The translations under genes were made by a program, and so were the position numbers. The notes under the pieces are model-generated. The model was not told the DNA's origin, did no database searches, and saw only the letters and a program-made list of their open reading frames with translations. DNA of 28,245 bases, from IMG/VR virus record IMGVR_UViG_3300043409_000630, positions 1-28,245 of that record; one strand, 5' to 3'. The stretch is from a virus. Of the stretch, positions 7,108 through 14,966 are shown one piece after another. How positions within the stretch are numbered: position 1 is the stretch's first letter; each line of letters begins with the position of its first letter.

Positions 7108-7691
7108 TACTCTGCTGTATCTTGGAAGATTACATCATCGTTTGCAACTCCGCCAGCATCAGCACCCATTGTACCCATTGCGACTAAAACTTCTGATGTT
7201 ACACGACCAACACGACCACCCATTGTGATTGTGATTGACACGTTTGCATTACCAGAAACAGTTCCTGTAGGTGCAGATTCATATAAACCAGGACTATTCA
7301 AAACGATGCTTGTGACCACATTAGAAACTGCATTTACAAAAATTTGAGCATTTGCAGATGTGTTTCCTGTGCCGCCACCAGTAAATGTAATGAAAGCATT
7401 ACCTGCATTACTCTTATTAGTAGCACCAGCAGAGATAGTGGCAACGCCACCCATACCAACTTCACGCAACACCCAACCTCCGTGTGCTGGACGATTTGCG
7501 ATTGAAGCTGTGTTTGCCATCTCGCTTGTATCTACACCAAACACACCTACTGCTTGTCCAGTAATAAATGCGCCTGTAGTTGTATTACCATAAGCTAAAT
7601 TGACGTTGTTTTGGGATTGTGACACATTTAAGTAGTTTGTTACATATTTTGGAGCGCTTGTGTTAGCGTCCGTATTTGACCATAAAGCCAT
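7107..7691 (-). CDS. Virion structural protein, Gly/Ala/Thr-rich beta protein
   Basis: 194 aa, rich in Gly, Ala, Thr, Val and Asn, with almost no lysine, cysteine or membrane segment, and alternating patterns expected of beta structure. It opens with MALWSNTDANTSAPKYV. Short proteins opening with MALWxxxD and containing AHxGWVxRxxGxGGR-like segments are, from memory, annotated as virion structural proteins in marine T4-like phages. Here the matching part is RPAHGGWVLREVGMGG at 67-82. It is the first gene after a late promoter, with a good GGAGA ribosome-binding site, which fits high late expression. Confidence 0.7.
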   Translation of the reverse strand: MALWSNTDANTSAPKYVTNYLNVSQSQNNVNLAYGNTTTGAFITGQAVGVFGVDTSEMANTASIANRPAHGGWVLREVGMGGVATISAGATNKSNAGNAFITFTGGGTGNTSANAQIFVNAVSNVVTSIVLNSPGLYESAPTGTVSGNANVSITITMGGRVGRVTSEVLVAMGTMGADAGGVANDDVIFQDTAE

Positions 7692-7721
7692 TTTTATTCT
7701 CCAGAAAGTTAATTAGTTATC

Positions 7722-7729
7722 TATTTATG
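7722..7729 (-). promoter_or_regulatory. T4-type late promoter (CATAAATA)
   Basis: On the minus strand CATAAATA lies 31 nt before ATG 7691, one base from the T4 late consensus TATAAATA. The predicted start near 7716 gives a 25-nt leader with GGAGA in front of the ATG. It sits right after the TAA of the upstream gene and would drive the operon from the structural protein through the lysis cassette. Confidence 0.65.
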
Positions 7730-9388
7730 TTAATTGTCTGCCTTGACAACAGTACTACCAATGACAGGTTCGGCTTGAAAAGAATTATCTTCTTTTTTCT
7801 TACCCTTTTTCATAATCTCTTTAACAATCTCGGCTTTACGAGATTCTTCAAGGCCTTCTTTAACAGGCATTTTTTGTGCTTGTCTCTTGGCCGCAGCACG
7901 AGCAAGGTCCCTAACACGGGACATTGGACCATGTTTTGCACCTGATTTGTCTGTTACTGTAGATGGTCCAGTTGTGTACGGTCCATCAAATGGTGGTTTG
8001 TCATCTTTATTATCTGTTGCTTCATTGACATGGCCATATTTCTTTTTATACCAGTCAGGCATTCCACTTGTTTTACGGAAATGTCTTACTGTTGCAGAAT
8101 CATTTGCTTGGTCACGATACTTATTTTCAGCAGTAGTATTGTGTGACTTCATTGCTTCAGCAGCTGCATGAGCATCTTTAGCAATATGAACTAATGCCTC
8201 ATCAGACTTTTTGTGATACTCATGTCCTTCTAAAGGATGACGTTGTGATGCACGACCTTCTTGAACAGTTTCTTCATTTTTTTGTAAAAGCATGCCGTGT
8301 TGTTTGTATGCAGTTCTTGCTATTTTTTTCATAACACTTCTACCTTTTACTGAAGGATAATCTTTTTTAGATTCATCATCATATTTCTTTTCAACATTAC
8401 TGTATCTTTGTTGTAGCGTTTTATATGAAGCAACTTCATCCAGACCATTCTCATCAATCTGTTCAACTTCTTCATTCTTTGGTTTTGGTTTCAACAAGGC
8501 TGCACCAGCACGTTCTTCACGTTCACGTTGTTCTTTTGCTCTCTGTAAGGCTTTTGCCATACGAACCGCAGCAGAAGTTGATTCATCAAGTTCACTCATC
8601 ATATAATTAGCAACTGTTGAAATGTAATCTTCTGCAAGAGTAATTTTAGATTGTACCCATTCAGCAATATTAGTATCATCTTTCAACATGTCATGCACTC
8701 GTTGAGCATTACTAATGATACTTTGCAATTGACCACGGGCCATATCACCTTCATAATCATATTCTGTTTTTTCTTTTGCTTCTGTTGTTAATTTTTGTCT
8801 AGCAACAGATTTAGTCAGACCATGTTTCTTAACAAAAGATGTTTTATCAAGTGAGTTCAAATCATTTTTAACATCAGGTTTGACAAGTTCAGATATCTGT
8901 TTGAATGTTTTCAAATTACTTTTTACTTCAGAATCTTCTGATACTGTTTTCCACCCACCGCCTTTTCCTTTGTACCACTTTGCTGCCCAACCATTTGCAT
9001 ATGCGGATGGATAAACATCAAATTTAGAACGGGCTAGTGATTTTGCTCTTGACCACAACTCAGGGTTTGTTGGTTCATTTTTTTCGTTTAGATTTTCCAT
9101 ATTTTCACTTATCTTTCCTTTTCCAAAATTGGAAACATTAATGGGTTCGCCTTTTCTTTCAGGATTCGGATCATGTTTTCTTTTAGCACGAACTGCGGAA
9201 GCTCTTTCTTTTTTAGTGAGAGAGGCTCTTTTCTCAGCCGACATACATTTGGGTTTAGGTTCGCCAGGTTCTCTTGCACAAGGACCAATTGCTTCACCCT
9301 TACTATTAATTCTTTTCCAATCTCCAGATGGGTCAGTTTTACTAAACCATTTACGCAAGTCTTCTTGTAGATTAGAAAACGGCTTCAT
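7730..9388 (-). CDS. Large composite internal-protein candidate (552 aa)
   Basis: Highly charged mosaic protein with no membrane segment. Segments visible: 1-80, with DPSGDWKRI and GPCAREPGEPKPKCMSAEKR, a Cys-containing module common in phage proteins; 107-147, with NPELWSRAKSLARSKF and NGWAAKWYKGKGG, matching the phage domain I know as DUF5872; 218-268, a helical module with QSIISNAQRVHDML and WVQSKITLAEDYI, which recurs in marine phage proteins; 436-455, with RKTSGMPDWYKKKYG. Between modules are [VI]xE[GA] sites (VQEG, VNEA, VKEG) resembling gp21-type prohead protease cuts. The N-terminus MKPFSNLQED is only a weak capsid-targeting match. A packaged, processed head protein is inferred. It starts one base after the preceding stop. 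Confidence 0.65.
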   Translation of the reverse strand: MKPFSNLQEDLRKWFSKTDPSGDWKRINSKGEAIGPCAREPGEPKPKCMSAEKRASLTKKERASAVRAKRKHDPNPERKGEPINVSNFGKGKISENMENLNEKNEPTNPELWSRAKSLARSKFDVYPSAYANGWAAKWYKGKGGGWKTVSEDSEVKSNLKTFKQISELVKPDVKNDLNSLDKTSFVKKHGLTKSVARQKLTTEAKEKTEYDYEGDMARGQLQSIISNAQRVHDMLKDDTNIAEWVQSKITLAEDYISTVANYMMSELDESTSAAVRMAKALQRAKEQREREERAGAALLKPKPKNEEVEQIDENGLDEVASYKTLQQRYSNVEKKYDDESKKDYPSVKGRSVMKKIARTAYKQHGMLLQKNEETVQEGRASQRHPLEGHEYHKKSDEALVHIAKDAHAAAEAMKSHNTTAENKYRDQANDSATVRHFRKTSGMPDWYKKKYGHVNEATDNKDDKPPFDGPYTTGPSTVTDKSGAKHGPMSRVRDLARAAAKRQAQKMPVKEGLEESRKAEIVKEIMKKGKKKEDNSFQAEPVIGSTVVKADN

Positions 9389-9389
9389 C

Positions 9390-10430
9390 TTAGTCTTTCA
9401 TCGCCTGTTTTGTTGCAGCTGCATACATTACATTTTTAGCACGGTCACCGTAACGGTCTTTGAAACCCGCCATACCTTTTTTCATCGATTTAACAATTTC
9501 TTCTTTTTTTGCTTTTTCAGCATCATTCATACGGTCTTCTTCAATAGTAGAAATTTGAACACCGTTAATAGCGTTGATATCAAGTTCTTCTTGTTTCACT
9601 GCTTGAACTGCACCTTTTGCAATTTCAGTATTTCTTTTTTTGCCTTCAGACTTTGCCTTGGCATCTTCTAATTCTTTTGTGAATTGTTCATTGTCTGGTT
9701 CTTCTTTAACTAACATTTCAGATAAAGACTTCAAACCCTTTTCTTGATATAGATTTACCATCTCAGAGAATTTCTTTTTCTTTTTCTCTGCTTCAATCTT
9801 TTTCAATTCAGCATCAGATGGTCCCTTTACATAGTCACTCTCTGGTTTAGAAGCACCATATGAACGACCTTGAACTTTAGTTGAAGGCAAATCAGCCATC
9901 TTAACTTCATCAATTGATTCAATATCTTCTTTCTTCAATTTGTCCTGTTCTCTTTTCTTACGCATTGCACTATACAGTTTGTCCATTTTTTCGGCTTCTT
10001 TTTCATTCTTTCTCATGTCTTTTAGTCTTTCGGCTGCACCTCGCTCATGGCTATTAAATTTGAAACCTTCTGCAACTTCTTCAGTCTTTGGTTTATTCAT
10101 AGCGGCATGTTTACGAACAGCGTGTTCTGGACTATCTGCCCACACATGATGTGGTTCATCATGTTCACCTTTTTCTGGATTATGTTTAACTGCCTTACCA
10201 TTCTTAACAGCAAAACGGTCTTGATAACCAGTATCGTCTTCTTTAACAACTCCACCTTTTTTACCACGAAGCTTCTTAAAGTCATCAGATGTTAGTTCAT
10301 CTTTCTCTGGCTCATGCACATCCAACTGTTGTTGGTTTGGATGAAGTTTTTCGGTAACTGGTTGTTGACCATACATGATTTTTGCCGCAATATCGGCTAC
10401 ATCACGGATTTGTTTATTATCTGAGTACAT
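9390..10430 (-). CDS. Charged, helical internal-protein candidate (346 aa)
   Basis: Rich in Lys, Glu and Asp, mostly helical or disordered, no cysteine and no membrane segment. The C-terminal end has KKGMAGFKDRYGDRAKNVM then YAAATKQAMK, a short module that recurs in phage head-associated proteins. A TEEVAEGFKFNSHERG segment near 115-130 includes a [VI]xE|G site like a prohead protease cut. There is no catalytic motif. AGGAG lies before ATG 10430. Its place between genes with capsid-targeting-like N-termini suggests an internal head protein as well, though its own N-terminus (MYSDNKQIRD) does not match the targeting pattern. Confidence 0.6.
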   Translation of the reverse strand: MYSDNKQIRDVADIAAKIMYGQQPVTEKLHPNQQQLDVHEPEKDELTSDDFKKLRGKKGGVVKEDDTGYQDRFAVKNGKAVKHNPEKGEHDEPHHVWADSPEHAVRKHAAMNKPKTEEVAEGFKFNSHERGAAERLKDMRKNEKEAEKMDKLYSAMRKKREQDKLKKEDIESIDEVKMADLPSTKVQGRSYGASKPESDYVKGPSDAELKKIEAEKKKKKFSEMVNLYQEKGLKSLSEMLVKEEPDNEQFTKELEDAKAKSEGKKRNTEIAKGAVQAVKQEELDINAINGVQISTIEEDRMNDAEKAKKEEIVKSMKKGMAGFKDRYGDRAKNVMYAAATKQAMKD

Positions 10431-10456
10431 TAGTTTTCTCCTAGTTTAATTAATTT

Positions 10457-10942
10457 TTAGCAATTCCAACGGCGTAATGCTTTATTGATTGGTGAATCAG
10501 GGTCTCTTGCATTTTCAGGATTAGTCAATCTCTTTTTCATGCCACCCATTCTACTGCAAAAAGATTTTCTTCTGTTTGCATCTTTTGAACCTGCTTTTAG
10601 TTTAGATGGGTCTTTTGTTACCGCAGTCTTTAACTTTGAACCTGGATTTTCTCTACGATAAACATCAACTGCCTTCTGTGAAAGACCATCTGTTTTATCG
10701 GCTTTGTTGACTTTACTCCAGTCTTCATTCACATCTTCATTTTTCTTTTTACCGGCACAATGCGCCTTTTGGCTAAATCCTTTTGGATTATTGCAGTCAA
10801 TACTACTTTTATATTTTTGACTCCAACCTTCTTTCATTTCTTCTTCTTTGACACAAGAACCTGGAGAATATGCTTTTTTACCTGGTACAGATTTGTAGCC
10901 AGGCCAACATCTTTCTGCGATAAATGACTTAAATGATTTCAT
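10457..10942 (-). CDS. Cys-containing basic protein with capsid-targeting-like N-terminus
   Basis: 161 aa. The N-terminus MKSFKSFIAE agrees with the T4 capsid-targeting peptide MKTYQEFIAE at six of ten positions, including the final FIAE. Two modules follow: WSQKYKSSIDCNNPKGFSQ then HCAGKKKN (52-68), and GLSQKAVDVYRRENPGSKL then CSRMGGMKKRL with a final RRWNC (about 90-161). Both recur, from memory, in many phage proteins, and the second resembles the family I know as DUF6321. Conserved cysteines suggest metal binding or disulfides. The start overlaps the stop of the 904-aa gene by 4 nt (ATGA). Packaging into the head is inferred. Confidence 0.65.
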   Translation of the reverse strand: MKSFKSFIAERCWPGYKSVPGKKAYSPGSCVKEEEMKEGWSQKYKSSIDCNNPKGFSQKAHCAGKKKNEDVNEDWSKVNKADKTDGLSQKAVDVYRRENPGSKLKTAVTKDPSKLKAGSKDANRRKSFCSRMGGMKKRLTNPENARDPDSPINKALRRWNC

Positions 10943-13653
10943 GAACTTATAGACCTATTTGCTTTGAATGTTTTAAGGTTTATACCTTGTTTTTTCAATT
11001 CTAATTCATTATTATCAGAATTAGATGTTGCATCTTCACCACCAGCACCAATTGTTTCAATGATGCCGGCACGACCACGTTTCTTCAAACTAATCTTTTC
11101 ACCAGATGGTCGACCTAAATTTTCACCCGAAGCCGCCATTGATAAACCAGGCTCAATGCCCTTATCTATGCTTTCCTGTTGTTTCTCACGGGACTCTTTT
11201 TGCTTGGCACGGATTTGACTGATGGTGATTTTGGTTTTGCTGGGACTTTCTTCACCGTTGCCTTGCTCTGTACTGGCAATTCCGATTGTTTGGGCAGCTG
11301 GGGTGAAGTTATAGTTTCCACTTTCGGCTCCAACATTATTGATTCTTCCTTCGGTACAGAAACTGGTTCTTGCCTCTTTGAATTCGTTAAAAAACTTTTG
11401 ATTAGTCTCAACATCTTCGTTCTCCTTTATTTTTATTACATAACCTTTTGGGTGTTTCATTACTTCACCACCGTGCAAATGAGATTCTTTTGCGGCAGAA
11501 CGGCGAAGTAAGAATATCTTAGCTGATCCATCTTTTTTACGCAACAACTTGATTTTCTTTTCTTCAAAAATTATTTCTTCTTCAGAAAATAAAGATTCAA
11601 ATTCTTCATTGACTTTCTTCATTTTTTTCCTTGGAACATCACGAATCAGACTATGTTTACCATCATGATGCCATCCTGGAAAATATTTAGAAGCTGATTT
11701 GAAGAAACGCTGATACATTGCTTCTTGTCGTTCGCCTGCACCTTCCATGATAATTTCATCAATCTCTGTGTTGTATTCAGTAATGAATTTACGAACGGTA
11801 TTGATTACTGTAGAATAAATTAGAAATTGATTTTTATTTTTAGCAGTTAAGTCGGTGTCCATTTCATCACCAAAACTATAATCATCTTGTTCTTCTTTTA
11901 CACCAAAGGCCACATTTACTGCGTTCCAGTTTTGTTTCTTACCAAAAGAAGGAGGACCTTTCACGGTGAATTTTATTATAAATGTATCTTTACCAGACTT
12001 AAACTTGAAAAGTTTATAGGTAGTTTGTTTGCGGTCATTGACATTATACATGCCTCTCGGTTCTGTAGTCTTGAGGCTTGTATTTGCTAATTCTTCCAAA
12101 GACTCAAATTCTTCATTAACCTTCTTCATTGAACTTCCTGAGGTTGGAACATTAGGTTCTTTCTGTGGTTCTTTTTCAACCTCAACTAGTTTATCGTGTA
12201 CAGAACGATGCGTTACTGTACCATTTTGACCATATCTACCAAAACCATAATACTTCAGACCCATCTTACGAGCTTCTTCTGCGGCACCTGAATCTGGATG
12301 TGGTGTTTGTTCTGCGCCATCTTTTGGTATCGGTGATGTATCTTTCTTTTGTAACTCCATTGCAACCCATGCATCAGCAACTGAATTTTTAGGTGGTGTA
12401 GATACAAATTCTTTTATTCTTGTGAACATCTGAAGCATTTCGTCTTTTTTAGCCTTGACTACTTCAGGTGGTGCATTTCTTAAATCTTCAGAGTTATCAA
12501 ACTCCATGTAATTATCACCAAACATCTTTGCAAATTCTGGTCTACCTGCTTGTACACCATCCCATTTTTCTTTGCGAATGTTTTCTGGTACTGTACGACC
12601 GCCACGTTGGCCACGGTCTATATTTCTTTGTTTAGAAACTTCATCGGCAGTATTAACTAGAACCATTGAAGATTCATAACCAACACTCTCTAATTCTTTT
12701 TTAATCTTTGCAATCTTTTCAACATCATCACCAGTGCCATTGATAATCAAACCATTACGACCTAGAATTGCAAGTCGTTGACGTAACTCTGTAATATTTT
12801 TTGCTTTGCCACGGACAATGTTACGCACTTCTTCTTCTGATGCAGGCATAGTCTTATCAAGACCTTTTTTATCCATCAAAAACTCAAGTGCCTTATCTGA
12901 ATTCATTTCGGTCATTCCATGACCTGCAAGTGTATTGTCAAGCACATAGTCTTTACCAGAACCAGGACCACCTGCTAGAAATACTGCTTTGAAAATAGCC
13001 TTGTCGTGTACACCTTCGAACAAAAGAGATTCAAATTCTTCATTGATACTCTCTTTGATTTGCATACCTTTACGAACATCATTATACATTTCTTTTGCAT
13101 GATGTTCTGGTACATGTTTAGGAATACCTTTTTTGAATTCTTTGAAATTACCAGAAGATGCATGGCCACGCATTTTAGATGCAGACATACCGGCAGTACC
13201 TTCAGCATCAGGATCTCTTTGACCTGCACTATGTACTGTTATCTTTTTGAAATTGAATAATGCACCCTCATGTGTACCATTATACTGTGCAAGTTTCTTT
13301 TTGTATTCTGCAACACGGTCAGAACCTGCAACCATGTGTAAATGTGTTACACCTTTTTTGTGTAACTCAGCTGCATGAGAAAGAAATGTGGGTGACTCTT
13401 TACTGGATGTAGAGAGATTTGTATCTGGAAAGAATCGTTTTGCGTGTTTAAGTTTATCAGCAGAAGATAATGGATTTTTGTCTTTATCTTGTGTATGTGA
13501 TAGAACTACGCTGTGAGTGCCACCAACAGATTTGGCAACATCTTTGACTTTGTTTACGAGAACTTCATGACCTGTAGTTGGAGGTGACATGCGGCCAAAC
13601 GCCATGACATGGTGAACCTCTTTATTTTCGCTAATAAATTCTCTAAATTTCAT
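10939..13653 (-). CDS. 904-aa polyprotein: nucleotidyltransferase + P-loop kinase + conserved domains
   Basis: N-terminal MKFREFISE resembles the T4 capsid-targeting peptide and ends in ISE, a gp21-type site. Domain 1 (12-200) is a cytidylyl/NMN-adenylyltransferase fold: MAFGRMSPPTTGHEVL with TTGH in place of HxGH, and GMSASKMR as the ISxxxxR-type loop. Domain 2 (220-420) has Walker A AGGPGSGKD and resembles zeta-toxin or polynucleotide-kinase P-loop proteins. Domain 3 (525-675) is a conserved phage domain of unknown role. The tail (690-904) is charged. Domains are separated by NEEFESL at 204-210, 513-519 and 682-688; the first continues LLFEG, again a cleavage-type site. SD GGCGGAG precedes ATG 13653. 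Substrates are unknown; the NadR-like pairing is suggestive only. Confidence 0.78.
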   Translation of the reverse strand: MKFREFISENKEVHHVMAFGRMSPPTTGHEVLVNKVKDVAKSVGGTHSVVLSHTQDKDKNPLSSADKLKHAKRFFPDTNLSTSSKESPTFLSHAAELHKKGVTHLHMVAGSDRVAEYKKKLAQYNGTHEGALFNFKKITVHSAGQRDPDAEGTAGMSASKMRGHASSGNFKEFKKGIPKHVPEHHAKEMYNDVRKGMQIKESINEEFESLLFEGVHDKAIFKAVFLAGGPGSGKDYVLDNTLAGHGMTEMNSDKALEFLMDKKGLDKTMPASEEEVRNIVRGKAKNITELRQRLAILGRNGLIINGTGDDVEKIAKIKKELESVGYESSMVLVNTADEVSKQRNIDRGQRGGRTVPENIRKEKWDGVQAGRPEFAKMFGDNYMEFDNSEDLRNAPPEVVKAKKDEMLQMFTRIKEFVSTPPKNSVADAWVAMELQKKDTSPIPKDGAEQTPHPDSGAAEEARKMGLKYYGFGRYGQNGTVTHRSVHDKLVEVEKEPQKEPNVPTSGSSMKKVNEEFESLEELANTSLKTTEPRGMYNVNDRKQTTYKLFKFKSGKDTFIIKFTVKGPPSFGKKQNWNAVNVAFGVKEEQDDYSFGDEMDTDLTAKNKNQFLIYSTVINTVRKFITEYNTEIDEIIMEGAGERQEAMYQRFFKSASKYFPGWHHDGKHSLIRDVPRKKMKKVNEEFESLFSEEEIIFEEKKIKLLRKKDGSAKIFLLRRSAAKESHLHGGEVMKHPKGYVIKIKENEDVETNQKFFNEFKEARTSFCTEGRINNVGAESGNYNFTPAAQTIGIASTEQGNGEESPSKTKITISQIRAKQKESREKQQESIDKGIEPGLSMAASGENLGRPSGEKISLKKRGRAGIIETIGAGGEDATSNSDNNELELKKQGINLKTFKANRSISS
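11166..11414 (-). CDS. Possible overlapping ORF, Lys/Pro/Ser-rich 82-aa protein
   Basis: A second minus-strand frame inside the tail of the 904-aa gene. It starts at ATG 11414 with a perfect AAAGGAG seven nt upstream. The product is very basic and Pro/Ser-rich, with KSPSVKSVPSKKSPV near its end, like SPxKK-type DNA-binding tails. The main frame is also intact here, and such composition can arise by chance in a shadow frame, so this is kept only because of the strong ribosome-binding site. No homology can be claimed. Confidence 0.22.
   Translation of the reverse strand: MLRLIKSFLTNSKRQEPVSVPKEESIMLEPKVETITSPQLPKQSELPVQSKATVKKVPAKPKSPSVKSVPSKKSPVRNNRKA
11591..11623 (-). repeat. NEEFESL linker repeat, copy 3
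   Basis: Encodes the KVNEEFESLF linker at residues 680-689 of the 904-aa protein. It matches the copy at 12098-12130 at 30 of 33 bases. The copies are in frame and lie at domain borders. Confidence 0.75.
12098..12130 (-). repeat. NEEFESL linker repeat, copy 2
   Basis: Encodes KKVNEEFESLE at residues 510-520, between the kinase-like domain and the third domain. The three differences from copy 3 are all transitions. Confidence 0.75.
13025..13046 (-). repeat. NEEFESL linker repeat, copy 1
   Basis: Encodes INEEFESL at residues 203-210, between the nucleotidyltransferase and kinase-like domains. It shares a 17-nt core exactly with copy 3. It is followed by LLFEG, which fits an LxE|G prohead-protease site. 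Confidence 0.7.
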
Positions 13654-13684
13654 TCTCCGCCTCTACAGCAGTTGATTAATGCTC

Positions 13685-13692
13685 TATTTAGT
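13685..13692 (-). promoter_or_regulatory. Weak late-promoter-like motif (ACTAAATA)
   Basis: On the minus strand ACTAAATA lies 32 nt before ATG 13653, two bases from TATAAATA and at the same distance as the better motif before 7691. It directly follows the stop of the methyltransferase gene. It could start the internal-protein operon, but the match is weak. Confidence 0.3.
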
Positions 13693-13697
13693 AATTA

Positions 13698-14333
13698 TTA
13701 GGCTTTATGGTGCATCCATGAGACATGATCCACTTCATAATCATCACCAAATATCTCTTTTACCGCAGTATCTACACCATTTGTTGGTGGATCATTTGGT
13801 GTAAAATCATGGCCACCAATCCAACCACCTTTTTTGACCTTTGGTAGCCAAGTAAGAATGTCAGCCTTGACAAATTCATATTCATGTGACGCATCAATAA
13901 AAACAAAATCTAATGATTCATCTTCATATTGTTTTGATGCTTCAATACTATCCATTTTGACAGGATTATAATAACCAGCTGCAGGTTTCATATTTTCTTG
14001 GAACACATTAAATAATGTATCATTGATTGCATTTTCATCCTCATATTCTCCACCTTTTTGGTGTTCTGGACTTCCACGCCATGTATCAACAGCATCAAAC
14101 TTAATATTCTTTTTACTGTTTGCAATCTCAACGGCCATGTAAGCTGTTGATTTACCATACCAAGAACCGACTTCAACAAAATGTGAACCATCACCAAACG
14201 TATTAACCATATTGTTATAAGGACTTTCAAAATCAAAATGGCCACTAATGTTGGTATAGAAATGTTCCAAAACCAAATCTGGATCGTTTATTAGATTAAG
14301 TGTATTAGTTCTTGTATCAATTGAGACTAACAT
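13698..14333 (-). CDS. SAM-dependent methyltransferase (Methyltransf_24 type)
   Basis: 211 aa, full length for the family. Motif I is FVEVGSWYGKS (52-62) for SAM binding. FDAVDTWRGSPEHQ carries the acidic motif II and the W/G segment typical of Methyltransf_24 proteins, which are often found in glycan gene clusters. LDFVFIDASHEYEFVKADI and KKGGWIGGHDF are the matching motif IV and V regions. It is the last gene of the eight-gene glycan block, starting 3 nt after the stop of another methyltransferase gene with GGAG in front. The likely role is O-methylation of a sugar or glycan; the substrate is unknown. Confidence 0.88.
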   Translation of the reverse strand: MLVSIDTRTNTLNLINDPDLVLEHFYTNISGHFDFESPYNNMVNTFGDGSHFVEVGSWYGKSTAYMAVEIANSKKNIKFDAVDTWRGSPEHQKGGEYEDENAINDTLFNVFQENMKPAAGYYNPVKMDSIEASKQYEDESLDFVFIDASHEYEFVKADILTWLPKVKKGGWIGGHDFTPNDPPTNGVDTAVKEIFGDDYEVDHVSWMHHKA

Positions 14334-14336
14334 ATT

Positions 14337-14966
14337 TTACTCCGCTACTATAAATGCGTTGCCATAAGGATGCGGTACTGTCCAGTTTTCTTTTAGATGA
14401 CCAAATTCGTAATCAAAGTATTTGATTTTGAAACCAGCCTCAACTAAAGTTGTCAACCACCATTCTTCCGGTTCCTTTGTCACATGGGTAATATCCATCT
14501 CATATTCACGGATACGATAACGTGTGCCGTCACCCAATGGAACAGCAACAAAAATTGTTTTGCATCGTCTACGCAATGCGGTCAGTACTGAAGGAATTTC
14601 TTCTTTCGGTATATGCTCCAGTACATCCTTTGCAATAATTAAGTCCCAGCCACCTTTGATATCTTCAGCAGTATCAACAACAGTTAGGTACTCTTTAACC
14701 TTCGGGTGGCAATTAGTCACGGCATATTCCGACACATCAACGCCATGTGCTTCTTTACCTAAAAGTCTCAAGGCATGTACCATGAAACCCTTGGCACATC
14801 CAAAATCTAATACTGTAGTAAATGGAATATTGTTGATGATTGAAGAAGCCTCACGAATACTTCTTTCAGGCATCCAACGATAGTTTTCGTAAGCACTTAC
14901 ACGATGGCGAACACCATCTTCAAAATACTTCTCATCAAATACTTTTTTAATATCATGCGAATTCAT
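14337..14966 (-). CDS. SAM-dependent methyltransferase (class I, UbiE/Methyltransf_23 type)
   Basis: 209 aa. Motif I VLDFGCAKGFMVHAL binds SAM, GVDVSEYAV provides the acidic residue that holds the ribose, and LIIAKDVLEHIPKEE is the typical post-motif II DxLEH segment. The C-terminal part (GDGTRYRIREYEMDITHVTK) is characteristic of sugar or small-molecule methyltransferases in polysaccharide clusters. The ATG lies 14 nt inside the end of the radical SAM gene, so expression is coupled. Substrate not determinable. Confidence 0.88.
   Translation of the reverse strand: MNSHDIKKVFDEKYFEDGVRHRVSAYENYRWMPERSIREASSIINNIPFTTVLDFGCAKGFMVHALRLLGKEAHGVDVSEYAVTNCHPKVKEYLTVVDTAEDIKGGWDLIIAKDVLEHIPKEEIPSVLTALRRRCKTIFVAVPLGDGTRYRIREYEMDITHVTKEPEEWWLTTLVEAGFKIKYFDYEFGHLKENWTVPHPYGNAFIVAE

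Noticed and set aside
9129-9671. 180-aa open frame on the plus strand, Phe/Ser-rich
   Set aside because: It is antisense to two well-supported minus-strand genes. Its composition is that of complemented Lys/Glu-rich coding DNA, with no domain and no ribosome-binding site of note.
10939-13653. Calling the 904-aa protein a NadR NAD-synthesis enzyme
   Set aside because: The TTGH and SASKMR motifs fit a broad nucleotidyltransferase superfamily, and the P-loop domain is closer in look to zeta-toxin or PNK-type kinases. The substrate cannot be read from the sequence.
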